From positions 124,001 through 188,000 of the forward strand of contig NZ_FOGU01000005.1 of the NCBI RefSeq assembly GCF_900111315.1: a stretch of DNA of 64,000 bases, in the 5' to 3' direction. Positions within the stretch are counted from its first letter, which is position 1, and each line of letters starts with the position of its first letter. The position numbers were made by a program, and so were the translations under genes. The notes below the pieces were generated by a model. It saw only the letters and a program-made list of their open reading frames with translations. It had not been told where the DNA came from and did not search any database. Origin of the DNA: Tranquillimonas rosea. GTDB taxonomy: Bacteria > Pseudomonadota > Alphaproteobacteria > Rhodobacterales > Rhodobacteraceae. Below, piece after piece: positions 8,123 through 17,661 of the stretch.

Positions 8123-9235
8123 TCAGGGCAGCGGTTCGGTGCGGTGGACGCGCACCTTCAGCCCGCCATGCGCCACCGGGGGCCCCGGCGGCAGGAAGGG
8201 CAGGCCGGTGGCCTTGGCAAGGCCCGCCTCGCTGGTGACGAGGCCGACGCGCCAGCCGGAAAAACCCTGCGCCAGCACCTCTCCCAGCGCGGCATAGAGC
8301 GGATAGAGCGCCTTCTTGTCGCCGATGCGCCCGCCATAGGGCGGGTTCACCATGACCAGCCCGGCGGGCCCCTCGGGTCGCGTCAGCGCGCTGACCGGCT
8401 GGCAGGCAAAGCGGGTCGCGTCCGCCACGCCCGCGCGCTCGGCATTGGCCTGCGCAGACCGGATCGCACCGGCGTCGCGGTCGTAGCCATAAAGCGTCAC
8501 GCCGTTATCCACGGCCGAACCGCGGTTCCGCATCGCCTGCCACGCACCGGCGTCGAAGGTCGCGAGATCCTCGAAGGCAAAGCGCCGCGACCGGCCCGGC
8601 GCCAGCCCCGCGGCATGCTCGGCCGCCTCGATCACGAAGGTGCCCGAGCCGCACATCGGGTCCAGCACCGGTTCGCGCCCGTCGAAACCGCAGTGCCGCA
8701 GGAACAGCGCGGCCATCGTCTCGCGCAGGGGGGCCTTTCCGACGGCCTCCTTGTGGCCGCGCCGGTGCAGCGACTCGCCCGAGGTGTCGAGGCTCACCGT
8801 CACCCGGTTGTCGTCGATCCGCACCTTCACGCAGACACGCGCTTCGGCGCTGATCGTCACGCCCGCCTCTTCCGCAATCGCCCGCTCGATCCGCTGGGTG
8901 GCCGCACCGGCGTGATAGACCTTGGATTTGCGGCTGGTGACCTCGACCCGCGCCGGCACGTCCGACCGCAGGACATCGGCCCAGGGGAACTTGCGCGCCC
9001 GCTTGTCCAGCTGCGCCAGGTGGAACGCCATGAACCCGCCGATCCGCGCCAGGACCCGCGTTGCGCCGCGCAGCTCGAGGTTCGCGCGCCACACGTCGGG
9101 CCAGCCGCCCTGCACCGTGACGCCGCCGGCGACGGGCTCAGGCGCGGCAAAGCCGAGCGCGCGCGCCTCGTCGGCAAGGACGGCCTCCATGCCGGGCGGC
9201 GCGACCAGGAAGATCTCGAAGCTCTCGGATGTCAT
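8123..9235 (-). CDS. THUMP-domain 23S rRNA (guanine-N2)-methyltransferase-like protein
   Basis: Class I SAM-dependent RNA methyltransferase of the COG0116 (RlmL/YpsC) type, 370 residues. The first about 160 residues form a ferredoxin-like plus THUMP RNA-binding region (from FEIFLVAPPGMEAVLADEARALGF), the rest a Rossmann methyltransferase with DPMCGSGTFVIEAA for SAM and the catalytic NPPYGGRIGDKK. E. coli RlmL is a two-domain fusion about twice as long; this is the single-domain form. ATG at 9235 is preceded by AGGAA. Exact target nucleotide cannot be read from sequence. Confidence 0.88.
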   Translation of the reverse strand: MTSESFEIFLVAPPGMEAVLADEARALGFAAPEPVAGGVTVQGGWPDVWRANLELRGATRVLARIGGFMAFHLAQLDKRARKFPWADVLRSDVPARVEVTSRKSKVYHAGAATQRIERAIAEEAGVTISAEARVCVKVRIDDNRVTVSLDTSGESLHRRGHKEAVGKAPLRETMAALFLRHCGFDGREPVLDPMCGSGTFVIEAAEHAAGLAPGRSRRFAFEDLATFDAGAWQAMRNRGSAVDNGVTLYGYDRDAGAIRSAQANAERAGVADATRFACQPVSALTRPEGPAGLVMVNPPYGGRIGDKKALYPLYAALGEVLAQGFSGWRVGLVTSEAGLAKATGLPFLPPGPPVAHGGLKVRVHRTEPLP

Positions 9236-9368
9236 GTCAGGTTCCTAGCGGCTCGGCGCGGACAGTTCGACGGCTTTCTTTCGTGTCCTGACGCAGCGTT
9301 GACGCTGGCCACGGGGCCGCGCAGGGCACTACGCTCGGCCCCGAGACATGCCAGCGGGAGGGGCAGAC

Positions 9369-10544
9369 ATGACCGGAATCGTGATCCTCAACGGTGCGCG
9401 CACCGCCATCGGCACCTTCGGCGGGGCGCTGGCCGGCACGCCGCCCATCGCGCTCGGCGCGGCGGCCTCGACCGCGGCGCTGGAGAGGTCCGGCGTCGAG
9501 GGCGGCCAGATCGGCCATGTCGCCTTCGGCCACGTCATCAACACCGAGCCGCGCGACATGTATCTCAGCCGCGTGGCCGCGATGGAGGCGGGCGTTCCGG
9601 AGACGACGCCTGCGATGAACGTGAACCGGCTCTGCGGCTCGGGCGCGCAGGCCGTCGTCTCGGTGGTGCAGGCACTGGCGCTGGGGGATGCCGAGTTCGG
9701 GCTCGCCGGCGGCGCCGAATGCATGAGTCGCTCGCCCTTCATCCTGCCCCAGGCCCGCTGGGGCGCCAAGATGGGCGACGCGCCCGCGAACGACATGATG
9801 CTGGGCGCGCTGAACTGCCCCTTCGGCACCGGCCACATGGGCGTCACGGCCGAGAACGTCTCGGAAGAGCACGCCATCGACCGCGCGGCGCAGGACGCCT
9901 TCGCCCTGCAAAGCCAGGAGCGCGCGATGGCCGCGATCGACGCCGGCCGCTTTGCCGACCAGATCACGCCGGTCGAGGTGCGCGTCAAGCGCGACACCGT
10001 CCGCTTCGAAACGGACGAGCACCCCAAGCCGACCACCGCCGAGGGACTGGCCGGGCTGAAACCGGTGTTCCGCAAGGACGGCACCGTCACCGCGGGCAAT
10101 GCCAGCGGCATCAACGACGGCGCGGCGGCCCTGGTGCTGGCCCGCGCCGAGGCGGCCGAGCGGGCAGGTCTGAAAGCCGGGTTCGAGATCCTCGGCTATG
10201 CCCATGCCGGCGTGCGCCCCGAAGTCATGGGCATCGGCCCGGTCCCGGCGGTGCGGGCGCTGATGGCCAAGACCGGGCTCGGCGTCGAAGATTTCGACGT
10301 GATCGAGTCGAACGAGGCCTTCGCCGCCCAGGCCCTCGCCGTGAACAAGGAGCTGGGGCTCGACCCCGCGAAGGTGAATCCGAATGGCGGCGCCATCGCG
10401 CTTGGTCATCCGGTCGGCGCGACCGGGGCGATCCTGACGATCAAGGCGATGTACGAGCTGCGGCGGATCGGCGGCGGCACCGCCCTGGTCACCATGTGCA
10501 TCGGCGGCGGCCAGGGCATTGCCCTGGCGATCCGCTCGGTCTGA
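9369..10544 (+). CDS. Acetyl-CoA C-acyltransferase / beta-ketothiolase
   Basis: Thiolase of 391 residues joining or cleaving acyl-CoAs. Catalytic residues are visible: nucleophile Cys89 in NRLCGSG, His347 in GHPVGATGA and Cys377 in CIGGGQG. The start at 9369 (MTGIVILNGARTAIG) has GGGAGGGG ahead of it. Sequence style fits the BktB/PhaA beta-ketothiolases of alphaproteobacteria, acting in acetoacetyl-CoA or 3-ketovaleryl-CoA metabolism. No pha or fatty-acid genes are next to it, so pathway assignment stays open. Converges on yaaA with a 6-bp gap. Confidence 0.93.
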   Translation: MTGIVILNGARTAIGTFGGALAGTPPIALGAAASTAALERSGVEGGQIGHVAFGHVINTEPRDMYLSRVAAMEAGVPETTPAMNVNRLCGSGAQAVVSVVQALALGDAEFGLAGGAECMSRSPFILPQARWGAKMGDAPANDMMLGALNCPFGTGHMGVTAENVSEEHAIDRAAQDAFALQSQERAMAAIDAGRFADQITPVEVRVKRDTVRFETDEHPKPTTAEGLAGLKPVFRKDGTVTAGNASGINDGAAALVLARAEAAERAGLKAGFEILGYAHAGVRPEVMGIGPVPAVRALMAKTGLGVEDFDVIESNEAFAAQALAVNKELGLDPAKVNPNGGAIALGHPVGATGAILTIKAMYELRRIGGGTALVTMCIGGGQGIALAIRSV

Positions 10545-10550
10545 GGCGCG

Positions 10551-11315
10551 TCAGGCGGCCCGCAGGAAGGCGGGCTTGCCCGGCTCGGACAGGTCGGGCG
10601 CGTGGCGATACCCCATGTAATCGAAGTCGGTCAGCGCCTCGGGGTCCGTCAGCCGGTTCTCGACGATGAACCGCGCCATCGCGCCGCGGGCGGTCTTGGC
10701 GTAGAAGCTGACGATCTTCGGGCCGTCCTCCTTGTCCTCGAGGAACACGGGCGTCACCACGTCCAGCCCCAGCGCGTCGGCATCAACCGCGCCGAAATAC
10801 TCCTGGCTCGCGCAGTTCACCAGCGTCCCGGCGCCGATCTCGCGCGCCTGTTCGGTCAGCTCGCGCGCCAGCGTGTCGCCCCAGAAGTCATACAGGTTGC
10901 GTCCGCGCCGCGTCTTGAGCTTGCTGCCCATCTCCAACCGGTAGGGCTGGATGCCGTCGCGGGGCCGCAGCAGGCCGTAGAGACCCGACAGGATGCGCAG
11001 GTGATCCTGCGCCCAGGTCACGGCGTCGGTGTCGAGGCTCGCCGCGTCGAGGCCCTGGTAGGTGTCGCCGGCGAATGCCAGCGCGGCGGGGCGGGTGTCG
11101 CCCATCTCAGGCTCGGCCTCGAACGCGCGGAACCTATCGCGGTTCAGCTTGGCCAGGTCGTCCGAGAGCCCCATCAGCGACTTGAGGTCGGACAGCGACA
11201 GCTGCCGCATGTGACCCGCCAGGATATTGGCCTCTTTCAGGTGATCGGGTTTGCTCTGGGGGCTCGCGGGCACTTCCCAGTTCAGCCTCTTGGCGGGCGA
11301 GATCACCACCAGCAT
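10551..11315 (-). CDS. yaaA: Peroxide stress protein YaaA (DUF328/UPF0246)
   Basis: 254 residues, the usual family length. Starts MLVVISPAKRLNWE, the hallmark opening of YaaA, and contains LSGLYGLLRPRDGIQPYRLEMG and VNCASQEYFGAV. E. coli YaaA limits free intracellular iron and DNA damage under peroxide stress and binds DNA. AAGGAG precedes the start. It is a single gene between the thiolase and recQ. Confidence 0.95.
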   Translation of the reverse strand: MLVVISPAKRLNWEVPASPQSKPDHLKEANILAGHMRQLSLSDLKSLMGLSDDLAKLNRDRFRAFEAEPEMGDTRPAALAFAGDTYQGLDAASLDTDAVTWAQDHLRILSGLYGLLRPRDGIQPYRLEMGSKLKTRRGRNLYDFWGDTLARELTEQAREIGAGTLVNCASQEYFGAVDADALGLDVVTPVFLEDKEDGPKIVSFYAKTARGAMARFIVENRLTDPEALTDFDYMGYRHAPDLSEPGKPAFLRAA

Positions 11316-11373
11316 CCTGCGCTCCTTGTCCTGCGGCTATCGTCGGCTGGACTTAGCAGGTTGACGCGGTGCC

Positions 11374-13410
11374 TCAACCCTCGGCCAGCACCTCGAGAAA
11401 GGCCGACCCGAAGCGCTCGGCGCGCCGCTCTCCGACCAGCCGGGCAAGCGCGTCGGGATCGGCGGGCCGCGCCTCGGCCACGCGGGCGAGTTGCGCACTG
11501 GAACAGCTCAGCGGTTTCTCTGTGCCGTCGTCGCCGCGGGCGAGCCGGCTCTGCGCCTCCATCAGCCGGTCATAGAGCGCGCCGGACCCGCGCCCGGCCA
11601 GCTTGCGGCGTTTGGGATGCAGCTCTTCGGGGGCATCGCCGGTGATGACCGCCAGGAACTCGGCGCCGTAGCGTTCCAGCTTCTTGGCGCCGACACCGCC
11701 GATCCCCGCCATCTCGTCCAGGCTGGAGGGCCGCCGCTCGGCCATCTCGATCAGCGTGCGGTCGGGAAAGATGACATAGGCCGGCACGCGCTGCGCCTCG
11801 GCCAGCGCGCGCCGCTTGGCCTTCAGCGCGGACATCAGCGGCGCGTCCTCCTCGGCGACCATGGTCTTGACCACGGGCCGGTCGGGCGCCTTCAGCGCAT
11901 CGCGGCGCAGGGTCAGCCCCTCTTCCCCGCGCAGGATCGGGCGGGCGGCCTCGGTCATCCGCAGCGCGCCGTGCCGCTCGGGGTCCGGCCGAACCAGGTC
12001 GCGGCCCATCATCTGCCGGAAGATCGCCTGCCACTGGCGCTTGTCGAAGTCGCGCCCCACGCCGAAGGTCGGCAGGCGGTCGTGGCCGCGGGCGCGGATG
12101 CGGTCGGTCTCGGTCCCCAGCAGGATGTCGATCAGGTGGCCGGTGCCGAACCTCTCCTCGGTGCGCAGGATCGCAGACAGCGCCTTGCGGACCGCCTCGG
12201 TCCCGTCGAATGTGTCGGGCGGCGCGTTGCAGAGGTCGCAGTTGCCGCAGGGCTCGGCCGTCTCGCCGAAATAGGCCAGCAGCCGCTGCCGCCGGCAGCC
12301 CAGGGCCTCGGCCAGCCCCAGAAGCGTGTTGAGCCTGCCGTGATCGGCCGCCTTCCGCTCGACCGGGGCGAGACCCTCGTCGATCTGCGCCCGGCGCAGG
12401 CGGATGTCGTCGGCGCCGTAGAGCGTCAGCGTCTCGGCGGGCGCCCCGTCGCGCCCCGCGCGGCCGATCTCCTGGTAATAGGCCTCGATCGACTTGGGCA
12501 GGTCGGCATGGGCGACCCAGCGGATGTCGGGCTTGTCCACGCCCATCCCGAAGGCCACCGTCGCGGCGACGATCAGCCCGTCCTCCTGCTGGAACCGCTC
12601 CTCGACCGAACGGCGGGACTCGGCCTCCATCCCGCCGTGATAGTGACAGGCCGCATGGCCGGCTTCGCGCAACGCGGCGGCGAGGCTTTCGGTCTTGGCG
12701 CGGGTGGCGCAGTAGACGATGCCCGACTGCCCCTTGCGCGCGGCGGCAAAGCCCAGGACCTGACGGCGCGGATTGTTCTTGGGCTGAAAGGCGAGGTGGA
12801 TGTTCGGCCGGTCGAAGCCGCGCAGGAACACCCGCGGCGCCGCGTCGCCGAACAGACGGGTGACGATCTCGGCCCGCGTTTCCTCGTCGGCGGTGGCGGT
12901 GAAGGCGGCGAGCGGCACGTCCAGCGCCGCGCGCAGGGCGCCGATCCGCAGGTAGTCGGGGCGGAAATCGTGGCCCCACTGGCTGACGCAATGCGCCTCG
13001 TCCACGGCGATCAGGCGGACGTCGGCGCGGCGCAACAGCCGGTCCGTCCCGCCCGAGGCCAGCCGCTCCGGCGCCATGTAGAGAAGTTTCAGCCGCCCCT
13101 CGTCGATGGCGCTGAACACCGCGTCGGTCTCGGCCTCGGTGTTGCCCGAGGTCAGCGCCCCGGCTTCGACCCCGGCCTGCTTCAGCGCGCGCACCTGGTC
13201 CCGCATCAGCGCGATCAGCGGCGAGATCACGACCGTCACGCCATCGCGGCACAGCGCGGGAAGCTGGTAGCACAGCGACTTGCCCCCGCCAGTGGGCATG
13301 ATGGCAAGCGTGTTCTCTCCCGCGACCACGGTCCGCACGATCTCTTCCTGACCGGGACGGAAGGCGTCGAATCCGAAGACGGACGACAGAAGGGCGTCGG
13401 CGGAGGGCAT
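11374..13410 (-). CDS. recQ: ATP-dependent DNA helicase RecQ
   Basis: 3'-5' DNA helicase in recombination and fork repair, 678 residues. Domains in order: helicase core with Walker A TGGGKS at 40-45, DEAH box at 137-140 followed by the aromatic-rich loop SQWGHDFRPDY, motif VI QEIGRAGRDG; zinc site with a Cys quartet around CRRQRLL...CGNCDLC; winged helix; one HRDC domain (ALAEAQRVPAYVIFPDRTL, IGGVGAKKLERYG). About 80 residues beyond the HRDC form a Rhodobacteraceae-type tail ending in ERFGSAFLEVLAEG that may be a degenerate second HRDC-like segment. Confidence 0.96.
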   Translation of the reverse strand: MPSADALLSSVFGFDAFRPGQEEIVRTVVAGENTLAIMPTGGGKSLCYQLPALCRDGVTVVISPLIALMRDQVRALKQAGVEAGALTSGNTEAETDAVFSAIDEGRLKLLYMAPERLASGGTDRLLRRADVRLIAVDEAHCVSQWGHDFRPDYLRIGALRAALDVPLAAFTATADEETRAEIVTRLFGDAAPRVFLRGFDRPNIHLAFQPKNNPRRQVLGFAAARKGQSGIVYCATRAKTESLAAALREAGHAACHYHGGMEAESRRSVEERFQQEDGLIVAATVAFGMGVDKPDIRWVAHADLPKSIEAYYQEIGRAGRDGAPAETLTLYGADDIRLRRAQIDEGLAPVERKAADHGRLNTLLGLAEALGCRRQRLLAYFGETAEPCGNCDLCNAPPDTFDGTEAVRKALSAILRTEERFGTGHLIDILLGTETDRIRARGHDRLPTFGVGRDFDKRQWQAIFRQMMGRDLVRPDPERHGALRMTEAARPILRGEEGLTLRRDALKAPDRPVVKTMVAEEDAPLMSALKAKRRALAEAQRVPAYVIFPDRTLIEMAERRPSSLDEMAGIGGVGAKKLERYGAEFLAVITGDAPEELHPKRRKLAGRGSGALYDRLMEAQSRLARGDDGTEKPLSCSSAQLARVAEARPADPDALARLVGERRAERFGSAFLEVLAEG

Positions 13411-13526
13411 GGCCTGTAGGTTCTTGTTGTGCTGCTCTTGAGCCGAACAATCGCAGATGAAGATCCGGCAAACAAGTCCGCCGGCCCCGTCACGTGGCGG
13501 GCCGGCGCGACATCAGGCGCGGTGCC

Positions 13527-13814
13527 TCAGTAGAAGGCGGGGGCGTTGTTGATGATGATGATCCGGATCGCGTAGACGAGGATCAGTGCCACAAGCGGCG
13601 CCAGGTCCAGCCCGCCGGTATTCGGCAGCACCCGCCGGATCGGCTCGTACAGCGGTTCGAGCAGGCGGTTCAGCCCGTACCAGAGCTGCGCGACGAACTG
13701 CTGCCCCAGGTTCAGCACCTGGAAATTGATCAGCCAGCTCATCACGATATGCGCGATCATGATGAACCAGATGACGTCGAGGATCAGAAGCATGATTTGG
13801 ATAAGGGACGTCAT
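13527..13814 (-). CDS. YggT family membrane protein
   Basis: 95 residues with two hydrophobic segments, starting MTSLIQIMLLILDVIW and containing the family motif LLEPLYEPIRRVLPNTGGLDLAP. YggT proteins are small inner-membrane proteins linked to osmotic tolerance and, in some bacteria, to division-protein placement. I chose the ATG at 13814; a longer frame to 13880 adds a charged, non-membrane stretch. It stands between recQ (same strand, upstream) and a divergent thioesterase gene. Confidence 0.9.
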   Translation of the reverse strand: MTSLIQIMLLILDVIWFIMIAHIVMSWLINFQVLNLGQQFVAQLWYGLNRLLEPLYEPIRRVLPNTGGLDLAPLVALILVYAIRIIIINNAPAFY

Positions 13815-13955
13815 CGGCGGGCCTGATCCTCTGCAGGTTTCGGTCTGCCGACACCTAACCACACGGAACGGGAGAGACAAGCGCCCGACGCGGCGTCCGC
13901 TTTGACCCCGGCGGCGGGCTGCGCCATCTACCCAGCGTCAGCCCGAGGAGCCGCC

Positions 13956-14489
13956 ATGTACCCCGTCGCCCGCCTCGCGAAAGAGGCCTTCGTCCACCGC
14001 AAGGCGCCCACTTTGGGGCTCTTCGAGACCCACGTGTCGCACCACCTCTGCTGGCCGCACGACATCGACGTCTGGATGGAGCTGAACAACGGCCGCACCC
14101 TGACGCTCTACGATCTCGGCCGGCTTGTGCTGTTTCGCCGCATCGGGCTGGTGGACCTGATGCGCCGGGAACGCTGGGCGGGGACCGTCGCGGGGGCGTC
14201 GGTGCGCTATCGCCGCCGGGTGCGGATGTTCGACCGGATCGAGATGCGCAGCCGGCTGATCGGCTGGGACGAGCGGTTCTTCTATCTTGAACAGGGGATG
14301 TGGGTGCGCGGTATCTGCACCAGCCACGTCCTGCTGCGCACCGCCGTCACCGACCGCACCGGCATGCTGCCCACCGCTCGCGTCGCCGAGGTGGCCGGGA
14401 TGCCGCCCGACAGTCCGGCCCTGCCCGAATGGGTGCACGCTTGGGGCGCCGCCGACGCCACCCGTCCCTGGCCGCCCGAGATCGACTGA
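13956..14489 (+). CDS. Hotdog-fold acyl-CoA thioesterase-like protein
   Basis: 177 residues with the 4HBT/hotdog pattern HDIDVWMELNNGRTLTLYDLGR, in which the N-N-G-R segment starts the central helix, followed by the beta-sheet region VRYRRRVRMFDRIEMRSRLIGWDERFFYLEQ. Such proteins hydrolyse acyl-CoAs in the cytoplasm. Start at 13956 is backed by CGAGGAG. The substrate is unknown. The next gene starts 63 bp downstream on the same strand. Confidence 0.75.
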   Translation: MYPVARLAKEAFVHRKAPTLGLFETHVSHHLCWPHDIDVWMELNNGRTLTLYDLGRLVLFRRIGLVDLMRRERWAGTVAGASVRYRRRVRMFDRIEMRSRLIGWDERFFYLEQGMWVRGICTSHVLLRTAVTDRTGMLPTARVAEVAGMPPDSPALPEWVHAWGAADATRPWPPEID

Positions 14490-14552
14490 CCGTCGCCGTT
14501 GCATCCGCCGTGCAATCCGGGTCTTGATACCGCAGGTCACGAGGGACGGTGG

Positions 14553-15911
14553 ATGGCGGATGCGGCGCGCAAGCGGATCTGGGGGTGGATGGCCTTCGAC
14601 TGGGCCTCGCAACCCTACAACACGCTGCTCCTGACCTTCATCTTCGCCCCCTACTTCGCCACCGTCGTGGGCGACGGGGCACAGGCGCAGGTGCTGTGGG
14701 GCACTGCGCTGACCGTCTCGGGACTGACCATCGCGGTGCTCGCCCCGATCCTCGGCGCGCTGGCCGATACCGCGGGGCGGCGGATGCCGTGGATCGTGCT
14801 GTTCTCGGCGCTCTACGTCGTCGGCGCGTCGGGGCTCTGGTGGGCGGTACCCGAGGCGCAGAACGTGACGCTCGTCCTCGCGGCCTTCGGCATCGGGCTG
14901 ATCGGGATGGAGTTCGCCACGATCTTCACCAACGCGCTGCTGCCCACGCTCGGACCGCGCTCGGCGCTCGGCGGGATATCCGGCACCGGCTGGGCGGTCG
15001 GCTATTCGGGCGGCGTCGTGTCGCTGGTGATCATGCTGCTGTTCCTGGCCGAGAACTATGCCGGGCTCACCTTCCTAGGCCGCCCGCCGGCCTTCGGGCT
15101 GGACCCCGACGCCCGCGAGGGCACCCGCGCCGTCGGCCCGCTGGTTGCGCTGTGGTATCTCGTTTTCATGGTCCCGTTCTTCATCTGGGTGCGCGAGGAC
15201 GCGACACGCGCCCTGCCCCGCGTGCCGGTGCGCCAGAGCCTGCGCGCCCTCGGCACGACGATCCGGCGCCTGCCCGAGGATCCCAGCCTCGCCGCCTATC
15301 TCGGCTCGTCGATGCTTTACCGCGACGCGCTGAACGGGATGTATACCTTCGGCGGCATCTACGCCTTCGGCGTGCTGGGCTGGTCGGTGGTGGACATCGG
15401 CGTGTTCGGCATCATTGCCGCCGTCAGCGGGGCGATCTTCGCCTGGCTCGGTGGCAAGGCCGACGACCGCTTCGGCCCGAAACCGGTGATCGCCGCCTCC
15501 ATCTGGATGCTCACCGGTGTCGGCGTGGTCATCGTCACACTCAGCGAAACCGCGGTGCTGGGCATCCCCGTCGCGCCCGGTTCGCCGGTCCCCGACATCG
15601 CTTTCTACATCTGCGGCGGCGTGATCGGCGGCGCGGGCGGCGCGCTGCAATCGGCGAGCCGCACGATGATGGTCCGGCAGGCCAACCCCGCCCGCATGAC
15701 CGAGGGGTTCGGGCTCTACGCGCTGGCGGGCAAGGCCACCTCGTTCCTCGCCCCGGCGCTGATCGCGCTGGCGACGGACCTGACCGGAAGCCAGCGCCTC
15801 GGCGTCAGCCCCCTGATTATCCTTTTCGCCGCGGGTCTGGTGCTGCTACGCTGGGTAAAACCCAACGGAGGCCGAGCAGCCCAATGGTCACACGCATCCT
15901 CGTCTGCCTGA
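14553..15911 (+). CDS. MFS transporter, UMF1 type
   Basis: Multi-pass membrane transporter, 452 residues, about twelve helices. The N-terminal KRIWGWMAFDWASQPYNTLLLTFIFAPYFA is characteristic of the UMF1 (Vps22/Atg22-like) MFS group, whose bacterial substrates are not defined. Start at 14553 follows GAGGGA. Its last 28 bp overlap the signal-peptide codons of the next gene, mepA, in another frame. Confidence 0.9.
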   Translation: MADAARKRIWGWMAFDWASQPYNTLLLTFIFAPYFATVVGDGAQAQVLWGTALTVSGLTIAVLAPILGALADTAGRRMPWIVLFSALYVVGASGLWWAVPEAQNVTLVLAAFGIGLIGMEFATIFTNALLPTLGPRSALGGISGTGWAVGYSGGVVSLVIMLLFLAENYAGLTFLGRPPAFGLDPDAREGTRAVGPLVALWYLVFMVPFFIWVREDATRALPRVPVRQSLRALGTTIRRLPEDPSLAAYLGSSMLYRDALNGMYTFGGIYAFGVLGWSVVDIGVFGIIAAVSGAIFAWLGGKADDRFGPKPVIAASIWMLTGVGVVIVTLSETAVLGIPVAPGSPVPDIAFYICGGVIGGAGGALQSASRTMMVRQANPARMTEGFGLYALAGKATSFLAPALIALATDLTGSQRLGVSPLIILFAAGLVLLRWVKPNGGRAAQWSHASSSA

Positions 15912-16801
15912 CCGCAGCCCTGGTCCTTGCATCCTGCGGTTCGCGCGACGTGCGTCAGGTCTACGCGACCGAACCGCTTCAGATGCCCGAGGTCACGCGC
16001 AGCGGCGTCGCAAAGAACTTCTTCGGCCAGGAGGCCTCCGCCTCACAGCAGAGCCCGGCCCCCTACGGCTTCTATTCCAAGGGCTGCCTCGCCGGCGGCG
16101 TCCAGCTGCCCGAGACCGGGCCGACCTGGCAGGCGATGCGCCTGTCGCGCAACCGCAACTGGGGCCACCCCGAAACGATCCGCTTCCTCCAGCGCCTGTC
16201 GCAAAAGGTCGCGGGGATGAACGGCACGCAGGGGCTCTATGTCGGCGACATCTCGCAGCCGCGCGGCGGGCCGATGACGTCGGGCCATTCCAGCCACCAG
16301 ATCGGCCTCGACGCCGACATCTGGCTGCGCCCGGTGCCCCGGCTCGACCTCACACGGTCCGAGCGTGAGGGCTTTCCGCCGATCTCCATGCGCCGCGCCA
16401 AGGGCGCCTACACCAACAGCAACTGGTCGCCGCTCCAGCACGAGATGGTGAAGGCCGCCGCCCAGGATCCCGCGGTCGCGCGGATCTTCATCTTCCCGGG
16501 CGCCAAGGTTTCCATGTGCAACACCGAGACGGGCGACCGGTCGTGGCTGCGCAAGGTGCGGCCGTGGGGGGGGCACCATTATCACTTCCATGTCCGTCTG
16601 GCCTGCCCGCGGGGCGCCACCGACTGCACGCCGCAGGATCCGCCGCCGCCGGGCGACGGCTGCGCCGCCGCGCAGGAGTGGGTGAACAACATCATCGACC
16701 CGCCGCCGCCGGACCCGAACGCCCCTGCGCCCAAGCCGAAATCCGCGATCACGATGGCCGACCTGCCGCAGCAGTGTCAGGCCGTGCTCTCGCCGCTCTG
16801 A
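15884..16801 (+). CDS. mepA: Penicillin-insensitive murein endopeptidase
   Basis: Periplasmic zinc endopeptidase (M74) that cuts D-Ala-mDAP cross-links. 305 residues. The signal region ends in VLASCGSRD, a lipobox, so it is likely a lipoprotein. Zinc ligands and catalytic residues are visible in HSSHQIGLDADIWL and WGGHHYHFHVRL. The cysteine pairs toward the C-terminus (SMCN, LACP, DCTP, DGCA) match family disulfides; the C-terminal proline-rich stretch (DPPPPDPNAPAPKPK) looks like a linker. The start overlaps the preceding transporter gene by 28 bp. Confidence 0.94.
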   Translation: MVTRILVCLTAALVLASCGSRDVRQVYATEPLQMPEVTRSGVAKNFFGQEASASQQSPAPYGFYSKGCLAGGVQLPETGPTWQAMRLSRNRNWGHPETIRFLQRLSQKVAGMNGTQGLYVGDISQPRGGPMTSGHSSHQIGLDADIWLRPVPRLDLTRSEREGFPPISMRRAKGAYTNSNWSPLQHEMVKAAAQDPAVARIFIFPGAKVSMCNTETGDRSWLRKVRPWGGHHYHFHVRLACPRGATDCTPQDPPPPGDGCAAAQEWVNNIIDPPPPDPNAPAPKPKSAITMADLPQQCQAVLSPL

Positions 16802-17661
16802 AGGCGCCGCTCCGCCTTCTCGCCCCGGCGCTGCTGCTTGCGGCAGCCGCCGGGTGCAACTCGGCCGATCGCGCACCGGCCGAACAGGTGGCCCGCGTCG
16901 TGTGGTCGGGCGCCGAGGCCGCTCATGGCGGCTTTTCCGGCATCGAGGTCGGCCCCGAGGGCCGCAGCTTTACCGCCATCTCAGACCGCGGGCGCATCGT
17001 GACCGGCACGCTCCTGCGGGACGCGGGCGGCACCCTCACCGGCGTCCGGTCCGGGCCGTTGCGCCCCCTGCGCGGCGCCCCCGACGCGACGCCCGACGCC
17101 GAGGGGCTGGCCATCGCGTCCGACGGCACGCTCTTTGTCTCGGCCGAGGGGCGGCACCGCATCCTGCACTACGACGGCGCCGGCGGCCCGGCCCGGCCCA
17201 CGCGCCCCGCGCCCGCCTTCGCCGGGCTCGAGCGGAACCGCGGGTTCGAGGCGCTGGCCATCGACGCCGACGGCACGCTCTGGACCCTGCCCGAACATGG
17301 CGGCGACACGATCCCCCTCTACCGCCGCGACGCCGACGGCTGGCAACAGGTCGGCACCATCCCCTCCGCCAACGGCTTCGTCCCCGTGGGCGCCGATTTC
17401 GGGCCCGACGGCGCGCTCTACCTGCTGGAACGCAAGTTCTTCGGTCCCCTCGGGTTCGCCTCTCAGGTGCGCCGCGTCACCCTGGACGGCCCGCCCCGCG
17501 TCCGGACGCTGCTGACAACCGGCCCCGGCACCCACGACAACCTCGAAGGGCTGGCCGTCTGGCGCGATCCGTCGGGCGCGCTGCGGCTGACGATGGTGTC
17601 CGACGACAACTTCCTGTTCCTGCAGACCACCGAGATCGTCGAGTACCGCCTGCGCGACTGA
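16774..17661 (+). CDS. Esterase-like activity of phytase family lipoprotein
   Basis: 295 residues from a GTG start at 16774, in frame before the mepA stop and overlapping it by 28 bp; a CTG at 16798 is the alternative. The N-terminus is a lipoprotein-like signal ending AAAAGC. The body shows repeated beta-propeller blades: GGFSGIEVGPEGRSFTAISDRG, DAEGLAIASDGTLFVSAEG, GFEALAIDADGTLWTLPE, DNLEGLAVWRD. This matches the Pfam esterase-like phytase family, whose members act on phosphoesters or remain uncharacterised. No ribosome site is obvious, so translation is probably coupled to mepA. Confidence 0.8.
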   Translation: MSGRALAALKAPLRLLAPALLLAAAAGCNSADRAPAEQVARVVWSGAEAAHGGFSGIEVGPEGRSFTAISDRGRIVTGTLLRDAGGTLTGVRSGPLRPLRGAPDATPDAEGLAIASDGTLFVSAEGRHRILHYDGAGGPARPTRPAPAFAGLERNRGFEALAIDADGTLWTLPEHGGDTIPLYRRDADGWQQVGTIPSANGFVPVGADFGPDGALYLLERKFFGPLGFASQVRRVTLDGPPRVRTLLTTGPGTHDNLEGLAVWRDPSGALRLTMVSDDNFLFLQTTEIVEYRLRD

